Source: Ferrigenium straubiae (GTDB lineage: Bacteria > Pseudomonadota > Gammaproteobacteria > Burkholderiales > Gallionellaceae). From it: DNA of 64,000 bases. The notes under the pieces are model-generated. The model ran no database searches. It saw only the letters and a list, made by a program, of their open reading frames with translations, and was not told the origin of the DNA. A program made the translations under genes and the position numbers. The stretch spans positions 139,308 through 203,307 of the forward strand of contig JAHQXD010000003.1 in NCBI GenBank assembly GCA_019449655.1. The letters are read 5' to 3'. Position 1 is the stretch's first letter; the number at the start of each line of letters is the position of its first letter. Below are positions 48,243-57,044 of this stretch, one piece after another.

Positions 48243-49412
48243 ATGCTGCCCCGGCCACTATTTTCAATCTTGCTATGCAGCCTGTTGGCTGGCATGGCGC
48301 ACGCCGCACCGGATTCGCGCAACACCGAGGTGCAGCTAGCGAAAAGCCTGCAAGCCATCAAGAACAGCCGTCTCGATATCGCGCTCAACGAGGTGGACAG
48401 CCTGTTGCGCGTCAACCCCAATTTCAAGCTGGCACACCTGGTCAAGGGCGACGTCCTGATGGCCCGCGCCGGCGCGATCGACAACTTTGGCAGCGCCGCG
48501 CATGCGCCGCGCGACAAGATCGAGGATCTGCGCGACGAGGCGCGGGTACGCCTGCAGCGAGTCCTGTCGCAACCGGACAGCAAGCTCGCACCGCGCTTCT
48601 TATGGAAGCTCGATGCACAACAGAAATATGCGCTGGTGGTGGATACCAGCCGCGCCACGCTGTTCGTTTATGAAAACGTGAACGGCGAGCCGCGCTACGT
48701 CACCGACTTCTACATCACCATCGGCAAGCTCGGCACCGAAAAAGTTTCCGAAGGCGACAAACGCACCCCGATCGGGGTGTATTTCGTCAAGGCCGAACTG
48801 CCGAAGAGCAAGCTTGCCGACTTGTACGGCGACGGCGCCTACCCGCTCAGCTACCCGAACGAATGGGACCGCAAGAACAAGCGCACCGGTAGCGGCATCT
48901 GGCTGCACGGCACGCCAAAAGATACCTACAGCCGCCCTCCGCGTGCCAGCGACGGTTGCGTGGTGCTGGCGAATGACGACCTGAACAAGCTCGCCTCCTA
49001 CATGCAAGTCGGCGTCACGCCGATCATCATCACCAACAGCATGGAATGGAGCAGCGAACAGGATCAGAATGAACGCGATGCGCTGCTGCAGGCGGTCGAG
49101 CAATGGCGCAAGGATTGGGCAAATCTCGATACCGACGCCTACCTCACGCATTACTCGCGCGATTTTTCCAGCGACAGCGCGGATTACGCGGCATGGGCGA
49201 AACAGAAGCAGCTGGTGAACAGCGGAAAATCCTGGATCAAGGTCAACCTCTCGAAGGTCAGCGTGTTCACCTATCCCGAGCATCCCGGCATGGTGGTGGT
49301 CAATTTCGAGCAAGACTACAGCAGCAACAACCTGTCCAACCGCATGAAGAAGCGCCAGTACTGGATCAAGCGCAACAACCGCTGGCAGATCGTCTACGAA
49401 GGGGCCGCATAG
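48243..49412 (+). CDS. L,D-transpeptidase (YkuD) with NTF2-like C-terminus
   Basis: The 389-aa protein has a signal peptide (residues 1-22), a helical N-terminal part and a YkuD domain (about 125-265). The YkuD motifs are WLHGTPKD and ASDGCVVL, with the catalytic cysteine retained and Asp in place of the usual His before Gly-Cys. A C-terminal NTF2-like domain (about 275-388; [21 protein letters not shown]) is shared with the preceding gene. It likely cross-links peptidoglycan or anchors proteins to it. Confidence 0.9.
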   Translation: MLPRPLFSILLCSLLAGMAHAAPDSRNTEVQLAKSLQAIKNSRLDIALNEVDSLLRVNPNFKLAHLVKGDVLMARAGAIDNFGSAAHAPRDKIEDLRDEARVRLQRVLSQPDSKLAPRFLWKLDAQQKYALVVDTSRATLFVYENVNGEPRYVTDFYITIGKLGTEKVSEGDKRTPIGVYFVKAELPKSKLADLYGDGAYPLSYPNEWDRKNKRTGSGIWLHGTPKDTYSRPPRASDGCVVLANDDLNKLASYMQVGVTPIIITNSMEWSSEQDQNERDALLQAVEQWRKDWANLDTDAYLTHYSRDFSSDSADYAAWAKQKQLVNSGKSWIKVNLSKVSVFTYPEHPGMVVVNFEQDYSSNNLSNRMKKRQYWIKRNNRWQIVYEGAA

Positions 49413-49413
49413 C

Positions 49414-49998
49414 ATGAAACACCTGTTTACCGCACTGCTCGCACTGCTGCTATGCGGCGTGATGCAATCATCCCATTCTCTAACTCAAGGCAAACAAGGT
49501 AAAAAAACCATGGTCAAACTGCACACCAATCACGGCGTCATCACCCTGCAACTGGATGCCGAAAAAGCCCCGGAAACCGTCAGGAATTTCCTCGAATACG
49601 CGAACAGCGGCTTCTACGACGGCACCATCTTCCATCGCGTCATCGACAACTTCATGATCCAGGGCGGCGGTTTCGAACCCGGCATGAAGCAAAAGAAGGC
49701 CAACGCACCGGTCAAGAACGAGGCGGCCAACGGCCTGACCAACGACACCTACACCATCGCCATGGCGCGCACTTCCGACCCGCATTCGGCCACTGCGCAA
49801 TTTTTCATCAACACGAAGAACAACCAATTCCTCAATTATCCGGGGCAGGACGGCTGGGGCTACTGCGTGTTCGGCAAAGTGGTCGAAGGCATGGAAGTGG
49901 TGGACAAGATAGGCAAGGTCGGCACCGGCTTCCGTTCCGGGCATCACGACGTTCCGGAAGAAGACGTCGTCATCACCAAGGCGGAAGTGGTGAAGTAA
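49414..49998 (+). CDS. Cyclophilin-type peptidyl-prolyl isomerase
   Basis: The 194-aa protein is a cyclophilin: [38 protein letters not shown] and the conserved tryptophan in [11 protein letters not shown]. From the ATG at 49414 it has a signal peptide ([16 protein letters not shown]), giving a periplasmic PpiA-like enzyme. A second start at 49510 (MVKLHTNHG), preceded by AAGG, would give a cytoplasmic PpiB-like form. Both may be used. Confidence 0.9.
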   Translation: MKHLFTALLALLLCGVMQSSHSLTQGKQGKKTMVKLHTNHGVITLQLDAEKAPETVRNFLEYANSGFYDGTIFHRVIDNFMIQGGGFEPGMKQKKANAPVKNEAANGLTNDTYTIAMARTSDPHSATAQFFINTKNNQFLNYPGQDGWGYCVFGKVVEGMEVVDKIGKVGTGFRSGHHDVPEEDVVITKAEVVK

Positions 49999-50002
49999 TC
50001 AT

Positions 50003-50035
50003 AAAAAACGGCGCATCTCGCGCCGTTTTGTTTTT
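50003..50035 (+). terminator. Intrinsic terminator after the cyclophilin gene
   Basis: AACGGCGC-ATCTC-GCGCCGTT with a following TTTTGTTTTT forms a strong terminator. Its T tract ends one base before the lpxH ATG region, so lpxH mRNA must arise from read-through or start very close to its ATG. Confidence 0.85.
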
Positions 50036-50036
50036 C

Positions 50037-50759
50037 ATGCCCCATTCCCTGCTCATCTCCGACCTGCATCTCGGCTCCGGCCAGCCGCACAGCATGGCGG
50101 CGTTCCGGCGCTTCATCGCCGAAACCGCACCGCAGGCCGAGGCGCTGTATATCCTCGGCGACCTGTTCGATTACTGGGCGGGAGACGACGACCTGGAGGA
50201 TGCATTCTGCGCCGAGGTGATAGCCGCATTGCGCGGCCTCGCGCAGCGCGGCACCGGGCTATACCTGATGCACGGCAACCGCGACCTGTTGATGGGCGCG
50301 GCGCTGGCAAACGCCTGCCGCGCCACGCTGCTGGACGACCCGGTACTGATCGATCTGTACGGCACACCGACGCTGCTCAGCCACGGCGACCAGCTATGCA
50401 CCCATGATGCCGAATACCAGCGCTACCGCGCACAGGTACATGATGCGGACTTCCAGCGGCAGTTTCTCGCCCGGCCGCTGGCGGAACGCAAGACCTATAT
50501 CGCGCAACTGCGTGAGCGCAGCATGGCGGAAAAGCAGAGCAAGGACAGCGCGATCATGGACGTGAGCGACGAAGCGGTCGCGGCCTTGCTGCGCGAGCAC
50601 GGCTATCCGCGCCTGATCCACGGCCACACCCACCGCCCGGGCCGCCATGAGCATGCCGTCGACGGTCGCACCTGCGAACGCTGGGTGCTGGGCGATTGGG
50701 ACCGGCAGGGATCGGCGCTGCGCTGCGACGCACAGGGCTGCCGCTCAGTCGTTTTTTGA
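50037..50759 (+). CDS. lpxH: UDP-2,3-diacylglucosamine pyrophosphatase
   Basis: LpxH makes lipid X in lipid A synthesis. The 240-aa calcineurin-like phosphoesterase shows ISDLHLG, LGDLFDYWAGDD, MHGNRD, LSHGDQLCTHD and IHGHTHRPGRHEH. The ATG at 50037 is directly behind the T tract of a terminator. The 3' end overlaps the convergent nuclease gene by 15 bases. Confidence 0.95.
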   Translation: MPHSLLISDLHLGSGQPHSMAAFRRFIAETAPQAEALYILGDLFDYWAGDDDLEDAFCAEVIAALRGLAQRGTGLYLMHGNRDLLMGAALANACRATLLDDPVLIDLYGTPTLLSHGDQLCTHDAEYQRYRAQVHDADFQRQFLARPLAERKTYIAQLRERSMAEKQSKDSAIMDVSDEAVAALLREHGYPRLIHGHTHRPGRHEHAVDGRTCERWVLGDWDRQGSALRCDAQGCRSVVF

Positions 50760-51413
50760 TTCCTTAGGGGAGCAAAGCTTCTCGCAGGGCACGCCGTCGC
50801 CGTTGCCGTCCAGCGTCTTGTGGCCGCACCGCGCCAAGTAATGCCTGGCTTCTTCACACGAAGACATCTGAGAACAATGCTTCTTGCTTCCGCAGGCGAT
50901 GCCGGATGCGGTTGCAGCGGCGGCCCGGGGTTGCACCGTGGCCGCGTGCTGCTTGCGCCACTGCGAGGGTTCGACCGCCTCTTCTCCCGCCCATAGTCCG
51001 CGCCTGGCCTGCTGCGCTTCGCGCTGCAGCGCCATCAGCTCGCGGTTGCTGTGGAAACGTGAATATTCCCAGGCCATGCCGCGCCGCACCTGCTCGTGAT
51101 TCACGTTGAGCCCGTCGGCATGCACGGTTGCGACCAGCCGCCCGTAATCATCCACCGCGCGGCTCACCACCCGTATCTGCTTGCCCATCGCCATGTCGGC
51201 CAGCGATTTCTGCGATGCGGTGCCATAGGGCTGGGCTTTCTCCGGCGCATCCACTTCGGCAAGCCGCACCTTCACCGGGTTGCCGCCCCGCAGCACCAGC
51301 AGCGTATCTCCGTCCAGCACGGCAATCACCTTGCCGGAGAAGTCTGCCGCCTGCGCCAAGCCGCCTGCCAAAAGCAGCAGGACACATGCCAGGCGGCGCA
51401 AACGGCTAATCAT
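50745..51413 (-). CDS. Secreted SNase-like nuclease with Excalibur domain
   Basis: The 222-aa protein has a signal peptide (residues 1-22) and a staphylococcal-nuclease domain (about 24-140). It keeps the active-site arginines and glutamate (VRLAEVDAPEKAQPYG, DDYGRLVA). A C-terminal Excalibur calcium-binding motif (about 175-220; DGNGDGVPCE with flanking cysteines) follows. It should cut DNA or RNA outside the cytoplasm. It overlaps pgpA by ATGA. Confidence 0.9.
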   Translation of the reverse strand: MISRLRRLACVLLLLAGGLAQAADFSGKVIAVLDGDTLLVLRGGNPVKVRLAEVDAPEKAQPYGTASQKSLADMAMGKQIRVVSRAVDDYGRLVATVHADGLNVNHEQVRRGMAWEYSRFHSNRELMALQREAQQARRGLWAGEEAVEPSQWRKQHAATVQPRAAAATASGIACGSKKHCSQMSSCEEARHYLARCGHKTLDGNGDGVPCEKLCSPKESKND

Positions 51414-51913
51414 GACAGCACGCTCTTGACGACGGCCAGACACAGCAGGGTATAGCCGGCGGCGAGTAGATCGTCGAACATCACTCCGAGGCCGCCGTGC
51501 ATGTTGCTGTCGAAATAGCGGATCGGCTGCGGCTTGACGATGTCGAACAGGCGGAACAGCGCGAAGGCCAGCAGCGCCCAGTCCCAGCCTGGCGGCGTGA
51601 AGAACAGCACCAGCATGAATGCCACGATCTCGTCCCACACGATACCTTCGTAATCGTCGATCCCCAGCGTCTTGCCAGTAATGTCGCACACCCGCACGCC
51701 GACAGCGAATGCAACAACCATCGCCGCAAGGAACAGCCAGCCCGTCAGGCGCGGCTCGAGGTACCAGTACATCGGGAAGGCGACCAGCGTGCCGAATGTC
51801 CCGGGCGCCTTGCGCGCCAGCCCGCTGCCGAAGCCGAACGACAGCAGGTGCGCCGGATGGCTCAGCAAAAATTGCCAGCTCGGTTTGACGAACAGTTCAC
51901 CGGAAGTGGTCAT
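51410..51913 (-). CDS. pgpA: Phosphatidylglycerophosphatase A
   Basis: PgpA dephosphorylates phosphatidylglycerophosphate in the inner membrane. The 167-aa protein shows FGSGLARKAPGTFGTL, GIDDYEGIVWDEIVAFML, the DIVKPQPIRYFD motif and GVMFDDLLAAGY, with about four membrane helices. It overlaps the thiL 3' end by 17 bases. The order thiL-pgpA is widespread. Confidence 0.95.
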   Translation of the reverse strand: MTTSGELFVKPSWQFLLSHPAHLLSFGFGSGLARKAPGTFGTLVAFPMYWYLEPRLTGWLFLAAMVVAFAVGVRVCDITGKTLGIDDYEGIVWDEIVAFMLVLFFTPPGWDWALLAFALFRLFDIVKPQPIRYFDSNMHGGLGVMFDDLLAAGYTLLCLAVVKSVLS

Positions 51914-52856
51914 AGCCGCCAGCCTCGACGTTGAGTGGATTGCCTGCCGCATCGTGCAGGGTGCAGTCGCGCCCCGCAACAATTTTTCCGATGCGGGTCA
52001 GCGGCAGGTTAAGCCGTTCGGCAAGCTCCGTCAATTCCGCATGTCGCGTTGCGGGAGCGGTGAAGCACAGCTCGTAATCGTCGCCGCCGGCCAGTGCACA
52101 TTGCCTCGCCAGCGGCCGCGACAGATGGGCATGCAGGGCAGGCGAGAGCGGCAGCGCAGGGAAATAGAGCTGCGCGCCCAGCTGCGAGGCCTCCAGGATA
52201 TGCCCGAGATCGGCGAGCAGCCCGTCGGAAACATCGATCGCGCTGCTGGCGATGCCGCGCAGCGCCAGCCCCAGCGTCACGCGCGGCTGCGGCCGGTGCA
52301 GCGCAGGCGCGCAGGCCGCAAATTCCGCATCGGACAGGGCGATGCGTCCCTGCAGATGCGCCAGGGCCAGCGCCGCATCGCCGAGCGTACCCGAGACCCA
52401 GATTTCATCGCCCGCCTGCGCGCCGCTGCGGCGCAACGCGCGTTCCGCCGGCACTTCGCCGAAGATGGTCACGCACAGGTTGAGTGGCCCGCGCGTGGTG
52501 TCGCCGCCGACCAGTTCCACGCCGTATTGATCCGCCAGCGCGAAGAAACCCGCGCTGAATTGCGCGAGCCACGCCTCGTCTGCCCCGGGCAGTGCGACGG
52601 CCAGCGTCGCCCAGCGCGGCGCGGCGCCCATCGCCGCCAGATCGGACAGGTTCACCGCCAGCGCCTTGTGTCCGAGCAGGAAGGGATCGGCGTCGGGCAG
52701 GAAATGCGTGCCGCTCACCAGCATGTCCGTGGACACCGCGAGCACATTGCCCTCATTCACCTGCAGCAATGCAGCGTCGTCGCCCACGCCGAGCAGCGCG
52801 CCGGGCGTGGCACGGGTGAAGAAACGCCCGATGAGATCGAACTCGGATATGCTCAT
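51897..52856 (-). CDS. thiL: Thiamine-monophosphate kinase
   Basis: ThiL makes thiamine pyrophosphate. The 319-aa protein starts MSISEFDLIGRFF and has GVGDDAALL, the metal-binding DMLVSGTHFL, NLSDLAAMGA, and AIDVSDGLLADLGHI. The upstream extension of the frame runs through a REP repeat, so the ATG at 52856 is used. It is part of the ribBX-ribH-nusB-thiL-pgpA run. Confidence 0.95.
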   Translation of the reverse strand: MSISEFDLIGRFFTRATPGALLGVGDDAALLQVNEGNVLAVSTDMLVSGTHFLPDADPFLLGHKALAVNLSDLAAMGAAPRWATLAVALPGADEAWLAQFSAGFFALADQYGVELVGGDTTRGPLNLCVTIFGEVPAERALRRSGAQAGDEIWVSGTLGDAALALAHLQGRIALSDAEFAACAPALHRPQPRVTLGLALRGIASSAIDVSDGLLADLGHILEASQLGAQLYFPALPLSPALHAHLSRPLARQCALAGGDDYELCFTAPATRHAELTELAERLNLPLTRIGKIVAGRDCTLHDAAGNPLNVEAGGYDHFR

Positions 52857-52889
52857 CTGCTGCTCCGGAAAAATTCTAATCCGCAGTCT

Positions 52890-52980
52890 GTAGGTCGGGT
52901 TAAGCGCAGTTTTTTGCGCTGTAACCCGACATTCACTGCGCATCGTCGGGTTACGCGGCAAAGCCGCTAACCCGACCTAC
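52890..52980. repeat. Pair of inverted REP elements (BIME-like), GTAGGTCGGGTT family
   Basis: GTAGGTCGGGTTAAGCGC..GCGCTGTAACCCGAC forms a first hairpin, and GTCGGGTTACGCGGC..GCCGCTAACCCGACCTAC a mirror-image second. The GTAG tetranucleotide next to the stem is the mark of REP sequences moved by RAYT (Y1-type) transposases. It lies between nusB and thiL. Confidence 0.85.
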
Positions 52981-53000
52981 CCCGCTGAAAACAGGAAACC

Positions 53001-53465
53001 CTATCTCGCACTGACCTCGACCGCACGCACCTGCGGCGCGAGCTTGTCGAGCACGCCGTTGACGTACTTGTGGCCGTCGGTGCCGCCGAAGGTCTTGGCC
53101 AGCTCCACCGCTTCGTTGATGACGACCTTGTAGGGCACTTCGAGGTGCTGCGACAGTTCGAACGCCCCCAGCAGCAGCACGGAAAACTCCACCGGGCTGA
53201 GTTCGGCGAGCGGCCGGTCGAGATGCGGCGCGAGCAACGCCTCGAGGCCGGCGTGCTGATCCAGCGTGCCGCACAGCAATCTGGAAAACAATTCCTTGTC
53301 GAAACGGCCGAGATTTTTTTCCGCCAGAATTTGCTTTTCGATCTGCGCCTTGTCGCCCGCGGTAACGCGCCACTGATAGACGCCCTGCAGCGCAAGTTCG
53401 CGCGCACGGTGGCGCGGGCTCTTGCCCGGCGCCTTCTTCGTCTCCAGACCGGCGGCCGTGCTCAT
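53001..53465 (-). CDS. nusB: Transcription antitermination factor NusB
   Basis: The 154-aa all-helical protein joins NusE/S10 on rRNA boxA. It shows [15 protein letters not shown], the central [40 protein letters not shown]. It overlaps ribH by four bases. Confidence 0.96.
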   Translation of the reverse strand: MSTAAGLETKKAPGKSPRHRARELALQGVYQWRVTAGDKAQIEKQILAEKNLGRFDKELFSRLLCGTLDQHAGLEALLAPHLDRPLAELSPVEFSVLLLGAFELSQHLEVPYKVVINEAVELAKTFGGTDGHKYVNGVLDKLAPQVRAVEVSAR

Positions 53466-53914
53466 GCCAAGTCACGCAGCAGGTTGGCCATCTCGATGGC
53501 GACCAGCGCGGCCTCGCCGCCCTTGACGCGCATGCGCTCGATCGCCTGCTCGTCGTTGTCGGTAGTGAGGATCGCGTTGGCGACCGGCACGCCGCAGGCC
53601 AGCTGGACCTCGTTTACGCAGCGCGCCGACTCGTTCGACACCACCTCGAAGTGGTAGGTGTCGCCGCGGATCACCGCGCCCAGCGCGATCAGCGCATCGA
53701 ACTTTTCGCTCTCCGCCATGTGTAGCAGCACCAGCGCGATCTCCAGCGCACCCGGCACCGTCGCCAGCGTGATATCTGCATCCGCAACCCCCTGCTGCAC
53801 CAGCTGCGCGCGACATGCGCCCAGCAAACCTTCGCATATCTCGGGATTGAAGCGGCTCTGCACGATGCCGATACGCAGGCCCTTGCCGTCCAGTTTTTTC
53901 TCGATTTCCCTCAT
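53462..53914 (-). CDS. ribH: Lumazine synthase
   Basis: RibH condenses dihydroxybutanone phosphate with the pyrimidine precursor to give lumazine. The 150-aa protein has [36 protein letters not shown] (catalytic His) and [17 protein letters not shown]. It overlaps both ribBX and nusB by ATGA-type junctions. Confidence 0.96.
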   Translation of the reverse strand: MREIEKKLDGKGLRIGIVQSRFNPEICEGLLGACRAQLVQQGVADADITLATVPGALEIALVLLHMAESEKFDALIALGAVIRGDTYHFEVVSNESARCVNEVQLACGVPVANAILTTDNDEQAIERMRVKGGEAALVAIEMANLLRDLA

Positions 53915-55026
53915 TTGTTTTCCTTGCCTTTAGACTGACACTGACAATAACTCACCACTTCCAGACCGAAGCCGGTCATGCTCGGCAGCTTGCGCGGCGT
54001 GCCCAGCAGGCACATCTTGCCCACGCCGAGGTCGCGCAAAATCTGTGCGCCGATGCCGTAGCTGCGCGGATCCCAGCGCAGCACCGGGTGTGCATCCTGC
54101 GTCGCGGCGGCGCGCGCCAGCAGGTCATGCGAAGTCTCTCCGTGGTGCATCAGGATCAACACGCCGCGTGGCGACTGGCTGATTCTGGTCAGCGCATCAT
54201 GCACGCTGGTGGAATGCGAATGATCGACCTGCTCGAGGAAATCCATCACCGACAGCGGCTCGTGCACGCGCACCAGCGTCTCGGCATCGCGGCGAATCTC
54301 GCCCTTGCACAGCGCCAGGTGGGCGCGCTGCGTGGTCTTGTCCAGGTAGGTAACCAGCTCCAGTGTGCCGTAGGCCGTCTGCACGCTGCGCTGCGCGACG
54401 CGCTCGACCAGCTTCTCGTTCTGACTGCGGTACTCGATCAGGCTCGCGATCGTGCCGATCTTGAGGCCGTGCTGTTTGGCGAACCCGATCAGGTCAGGCA
54501 GCCGCGCCATCTCGCCGTCGTCCTTGAGGATTTCGCAGATCACCGACGCCGGCGTCAGCCCCGCCAGTTGCGCAAGATCGCAGCCCGCCTCGGTGTGCCC
54601 GGCGCGCACCAGCACCCCGCCGTTTTGCGCCATCAGCGGGAAGATATGGCCGGGCTGCACGATGTCGGCAGGCTTGGCATTCTTGCTCGCCGCCGCCTCG
54701 ATGGTGCGCGCACGGTCGGCCGCCGAGATGCCGGTGGTCACGCCGGACGCCGCCTCGATGGACAGGGTGAAATTGGTGCCGAGCGGCGAACCGTTCTTGC
54801 GCACCATGAGCGGCAGATCGAGCTGCTTGCAATGCGCCTCGGTCAGCGTCAGGCAGATCAGGCCGCGGCCATGCTTGGCCATGAAGTTGATCTTCTCCGG
54901 CGTGACGAATTCGGCGGCGAACACCAGATCGCCCTCGTTCTCGCGATCCTCCTCGTCCACCAGCACGACCATGCGCCCGGCGCGGATTTCGGCGATGATG
55001 TCCTGAATTGGTGCTATGTCTGTCAT
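53911..55026 (-). CDS. ribB: DHBP synthase with degenerate GTP cyclohydrolase II domain (RibBX type)
   Basis: The 371-aa protein's N-terminal domain (about residues 1-205) is a complete 3,4-dihydroxy-2-butanone 4-phosphate synthase: [52 protein letters not shown]. The C-terminal domain keeps the RibA-like fold ([17 protein letters not shown]). It lacks the zinc cysteines: [20 protein letters not shown] stands where VHSEC..GS.RCDC is required. This is the RibBX arrangement, in which a separate RibA is needed. It leads ribH-nusB-thiL-pgpA. Confidence 0.92.
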   Translation of the reverse strand: MTDIAPIQDIIAEIRAGRMVVLVDEEDRENEGDLVFAAEFVTPEKINFMAKHGRGLICLTLTEAHCKQLDLPLMVRKNGSPLGTNFTLSIEAASGVTTGISAADRARTIEAAASKNAKPADIVQPGHIFPLMAQNGGVLVRAGHTEAGCDLAQLAGLTPASVICEILKDDGEMARLPDLIGFAKQHGLKIGTIASLIEYRSQNEKLVERVAQRSVQTAYGTLELVTYLDKTTQRAHLALCKGEIRRDAETLVRVHEPLSVMDFLEQVDHSHSTSVHDALTRISQSPRGVLILMHHGETSHDLLARAAATQDAHPVLRWDPRSYGIGAQILRDLGVGKMCLLGTPRKLPSMTGFGLEVVSYCQCQSKGKENK

Positions 55027-55139
55027 GCGTAACCTCGAAAAACCGGCAGGCCCGCGCAGGAAGCGCAGCTGCCGAAGATGTGCAATTCTACCATTTTCGG
55101 CACGGCGACTCGCTTGTTCTACAGGGAGAACGGCAGGAA

Positions 55140-55427
55140 ATGACCCGAAAAACGACACCCCGCAACTGGTCAGCGAAGGTGACCCGCGAGAGCTTCGCAC
55201 TCGACCTCGAAGAAGGCGTCTTCACCTGGCAGGACCCGAAACGCATCGCCGAATCGCTGAGGCGCTCGGCGGAATCCAGCACACGCCGCAAAGCCCCGCC
55301 CTTCCGCTCCGCCATGTCCATGCTGGTGTTCTACGTCAACCGCGCGGGCAAAAATCTCGACGAGAACCAGAAGCGCATCATCGAACAAGCCAAGGATGAG
55401 CTGCGCGCGCTGTATGGAAAACGATAA
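55140..55427 (+). CDS. DUF3175 family protein
   Basis: This 95-aa basic protein matches DUF3175: NWSAKVTRESFALDLEEGVFTW, KRIAESLRRSAE, and AMSMLVFYVNRAGKNL near the C-terminus. The function is unknown. The ATG at 55140 follows an AGGAA. It is the last chromosomal gene before the dyad module and the integron cassettes. Confidence 0.85.
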   Translation: MTRKTTPRNWSAKVTRESFALDLEEGVFTWQDPKRIAESLRRSAESSTRRKAPPFRSAMSMLVFYVNRAGKNLDENQKRIIEQAKDELRALYGKR

Positions 55428-55430
55428 AAA

Positions 55431-55479
55431 TGCATAGATATTTCGGCATATTGTTTTCGGTGCAAAGGTCGGGTAGGGT
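55431..55479 (+). promoter_or_regulatory. GCCGAAATA-dyad promoter module, copy 4 (before cassettes)
   Basis: GCATAGATATTTCGGCATATTG keeps the right half-site and the ATATTGTTTT run. TTGTTT (55451-55456), a 17-base spacer and TAGGGT (55474-55479) reproduce copy 2 exactly. The left half-site is degenerate. It points into the cassette region 160 bases downstream. Confidence 0.6.
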
Positions 55480-55654
55480 GCGAACCGAATTCTCTCTACA
55501 CCGGAACGCCATGTTTGACGCACAGTTTCGTCGTGTTTGATTGAATGACAACGATTTAAACAAACGGGTAAATACTAATGTTCCAGCTTATACGGCAGCC
55601 ACAGCCAGAATATTCGGCGTTTTTGCCATCTACTTTACGTTGGGAGTAAGCACG

Positions 55655-56959
55655 GTGCATGCGTCTCGGGGCTTTGTGGAGTTTGTGTCGTTGCTCAGAT
55701 CTGCGACCACATCATCAGACGTCCGGAACGCGTGGAACGTTTTGGATGCACCGCATGACTCGTTACGAGTAGTCACCGTGCTTTCTGACTATTCAAAAAA
55801 CGTAACATTTCCAGGGATTGAGATTCGCAATTTGTCCGGCAAGCGAATAGTCACGCCGTATTTCTTAGGAGATTCACTTTATTTCAGCAGCCGAAAGATC
55901 ATTGCACAAACCATCGTAGACGGCGAAATAAAGATTCCCCTCGATGGTTCAATAATGTTGGACACAAACATTGCGAGCTATATATCGACATATGTTTACC
56001 GCCGATCTTTCGGGAATAATCAAGCGGAGATCGTTAATGTCATACATCAACTTCTCGAAAATAATCCGAATTATGACTATCTCTACTACCTCGTGGAGAA
56101 CTCAAAAAAACTAATTGACAGGTATGACTTCGACGACGCACCCGATGTCGATCAACTATGGTCAGACTTGGATATCGGATTCAAAGATAATCTCATTGCC
56201 CTTAGGCTGTTCTTAAGTATTGACAATAAAAGATATCGCGCCTGCAATAATGACAGCCCAACTATATCCACTACGGAAGCAGAAGATGTAGCTAAACGCT
56301 TCACTCATGACTTCTATTTTGGGGCAGAAGGCGCGTCAAATTTTGTAGAAATTAAGAAGCGTCTTACGCTAGCCAGAATCCTCCTGTACAAAATTGTTTC
56401 CATTCATTTTGGCTCAAATGAAGGCGTGAAGAAAAAGGCAACGAAGCTACTTACGTTCATGATCGACAGGCTGAATACGTACTTCGATCGTGAGATGCAG
56501 ATTGCTATTAAGTACTTTGAAGAGGGGAAGAAATTTTCGTTCTTCGAAAAGATTGATAAAGGAAAGCATATCTCTGCCAATTCCATCAGAACCAAAATTG
56601 GCAATATGGCATGGGACCTAATGATCCCGCGTTTCATCGAGTCATTGTCTGCTGTTGCCGGCAACGGGCGGTTCTTCATTCCTCATTATTTAACGTGGGA
56701 CGAAGGTCTAAAAATGTCTTTGAACCTATATAAGGCAAAAGCATGCATCTTCGATGATGAAACTGGCCGGGTAGTCACAATATCCGAAGTGGATACAGAG
56801 CGCTTACTTCGCGAGACGGTTGGTGATGCTCTTACTGAGATGTATTTCAACGCTGAGACGGCTAGCAAGCGGTACAAAACCCCACCTCTGCCCGATTCCC
56901 AGTTAGTGGCAATACTTGCTGAGGTAGAGTCCGAGCTTTACTCAGTTGCTCATGCGTAG
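55655..56959 (+). CDS. Cassette-borne protein of unknown function, possible DTN motif
   Basis: The GTG at 55655 has a GGGAG ribosome site eight bases upstream and lies 15 bases inside the cassette. A frame open further upstream would run across the cassette boundary. The 434-aa product is soluble and rich in Lys, Asn, Ile and Tyr, with codon use unlike the rest of the window. I recognise no family. SIMLDTNIASYIS (about residues 98-110) resembles the first acidic motif of PIN-like nucleases, but the other acidic residues cannot be assigned. Cassette genes of this kind are often defence or toxin genes. That is inference only. Confidence 0.75.
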   Translation: MHASRGFVEFVSLLRSATTSSDVRNAWNVLDAPHDSLRVVTVLSDYSKNVTFPGIEIRNLSGKRIVTPYFLGDSLYFSSRKIIAQTIVDGEIKIPLDGSIMLDTNIASYISTYVYRRSFGNNQAEIVNVIHQLLENNPNYDYLYYLVENSKKLIDRYDFDDAPDVDQLWSDLDIGFKDNLIALRLFLSIDNKRYRACNNDSPTISTTEAEDVAKRFTHDFYFGAEGASNFVEIKKRLTLARILLYKIVSIHFGSNEGVKKKATKLLTFMIDRLNTYFDREMQIAIKYFEEGKKFSFFEKIDKGKHISANSIRTKIGNMAWDLMIPRFIESLSAVAGNGRFFIPHYLTWDEGLKMSLNLYKAKACIFDDETGRVVTISEVDTERLLRETVGDALTEMYFNAETASKRYKTPPLPDSQLVAILAEVESELYSVAHA

Positions 56960-56963
56960 CTCA

Positions 56964-57034
56964 CTCCCAACCCATCAATCCACCGGACGCTGCGCGATAA
57001 AGCCGCGCAGCGCCGGTGATTTAAAACGTTAGGC
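56964..57034. other. attC recombination site
   Basis: The site is 71 bases, from R' CTCCCAAC (56964-56971) to R'' GTTAGGC (57028-57034). The inner arms AATCCACCGGACGCTGCGCG and CGCGCAGCGCCGGTGATT pair fully except for two unpaired bases (C and A) on the left arm, the extrahelical bases typical of folded attC strands. The loop is ATAAAGC. Confidence 0.8.
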
Positions 57035-57044
57035 AATTACAGTA

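Noticed and set aside
55008..55139. N-terminal extension of the DUF3175 protein
   Set aside because: It overlaps the ribBX start on the other strand and does not match the family. The ATG at 55140 fits.
55541..55654. Longer start (TTG at 55541) for the cassette gene
   Set aside because: It lacks a ribosome site and would cross the cassette boundary at 55639. The GTG at 55655 has GGGAG at the right distance.
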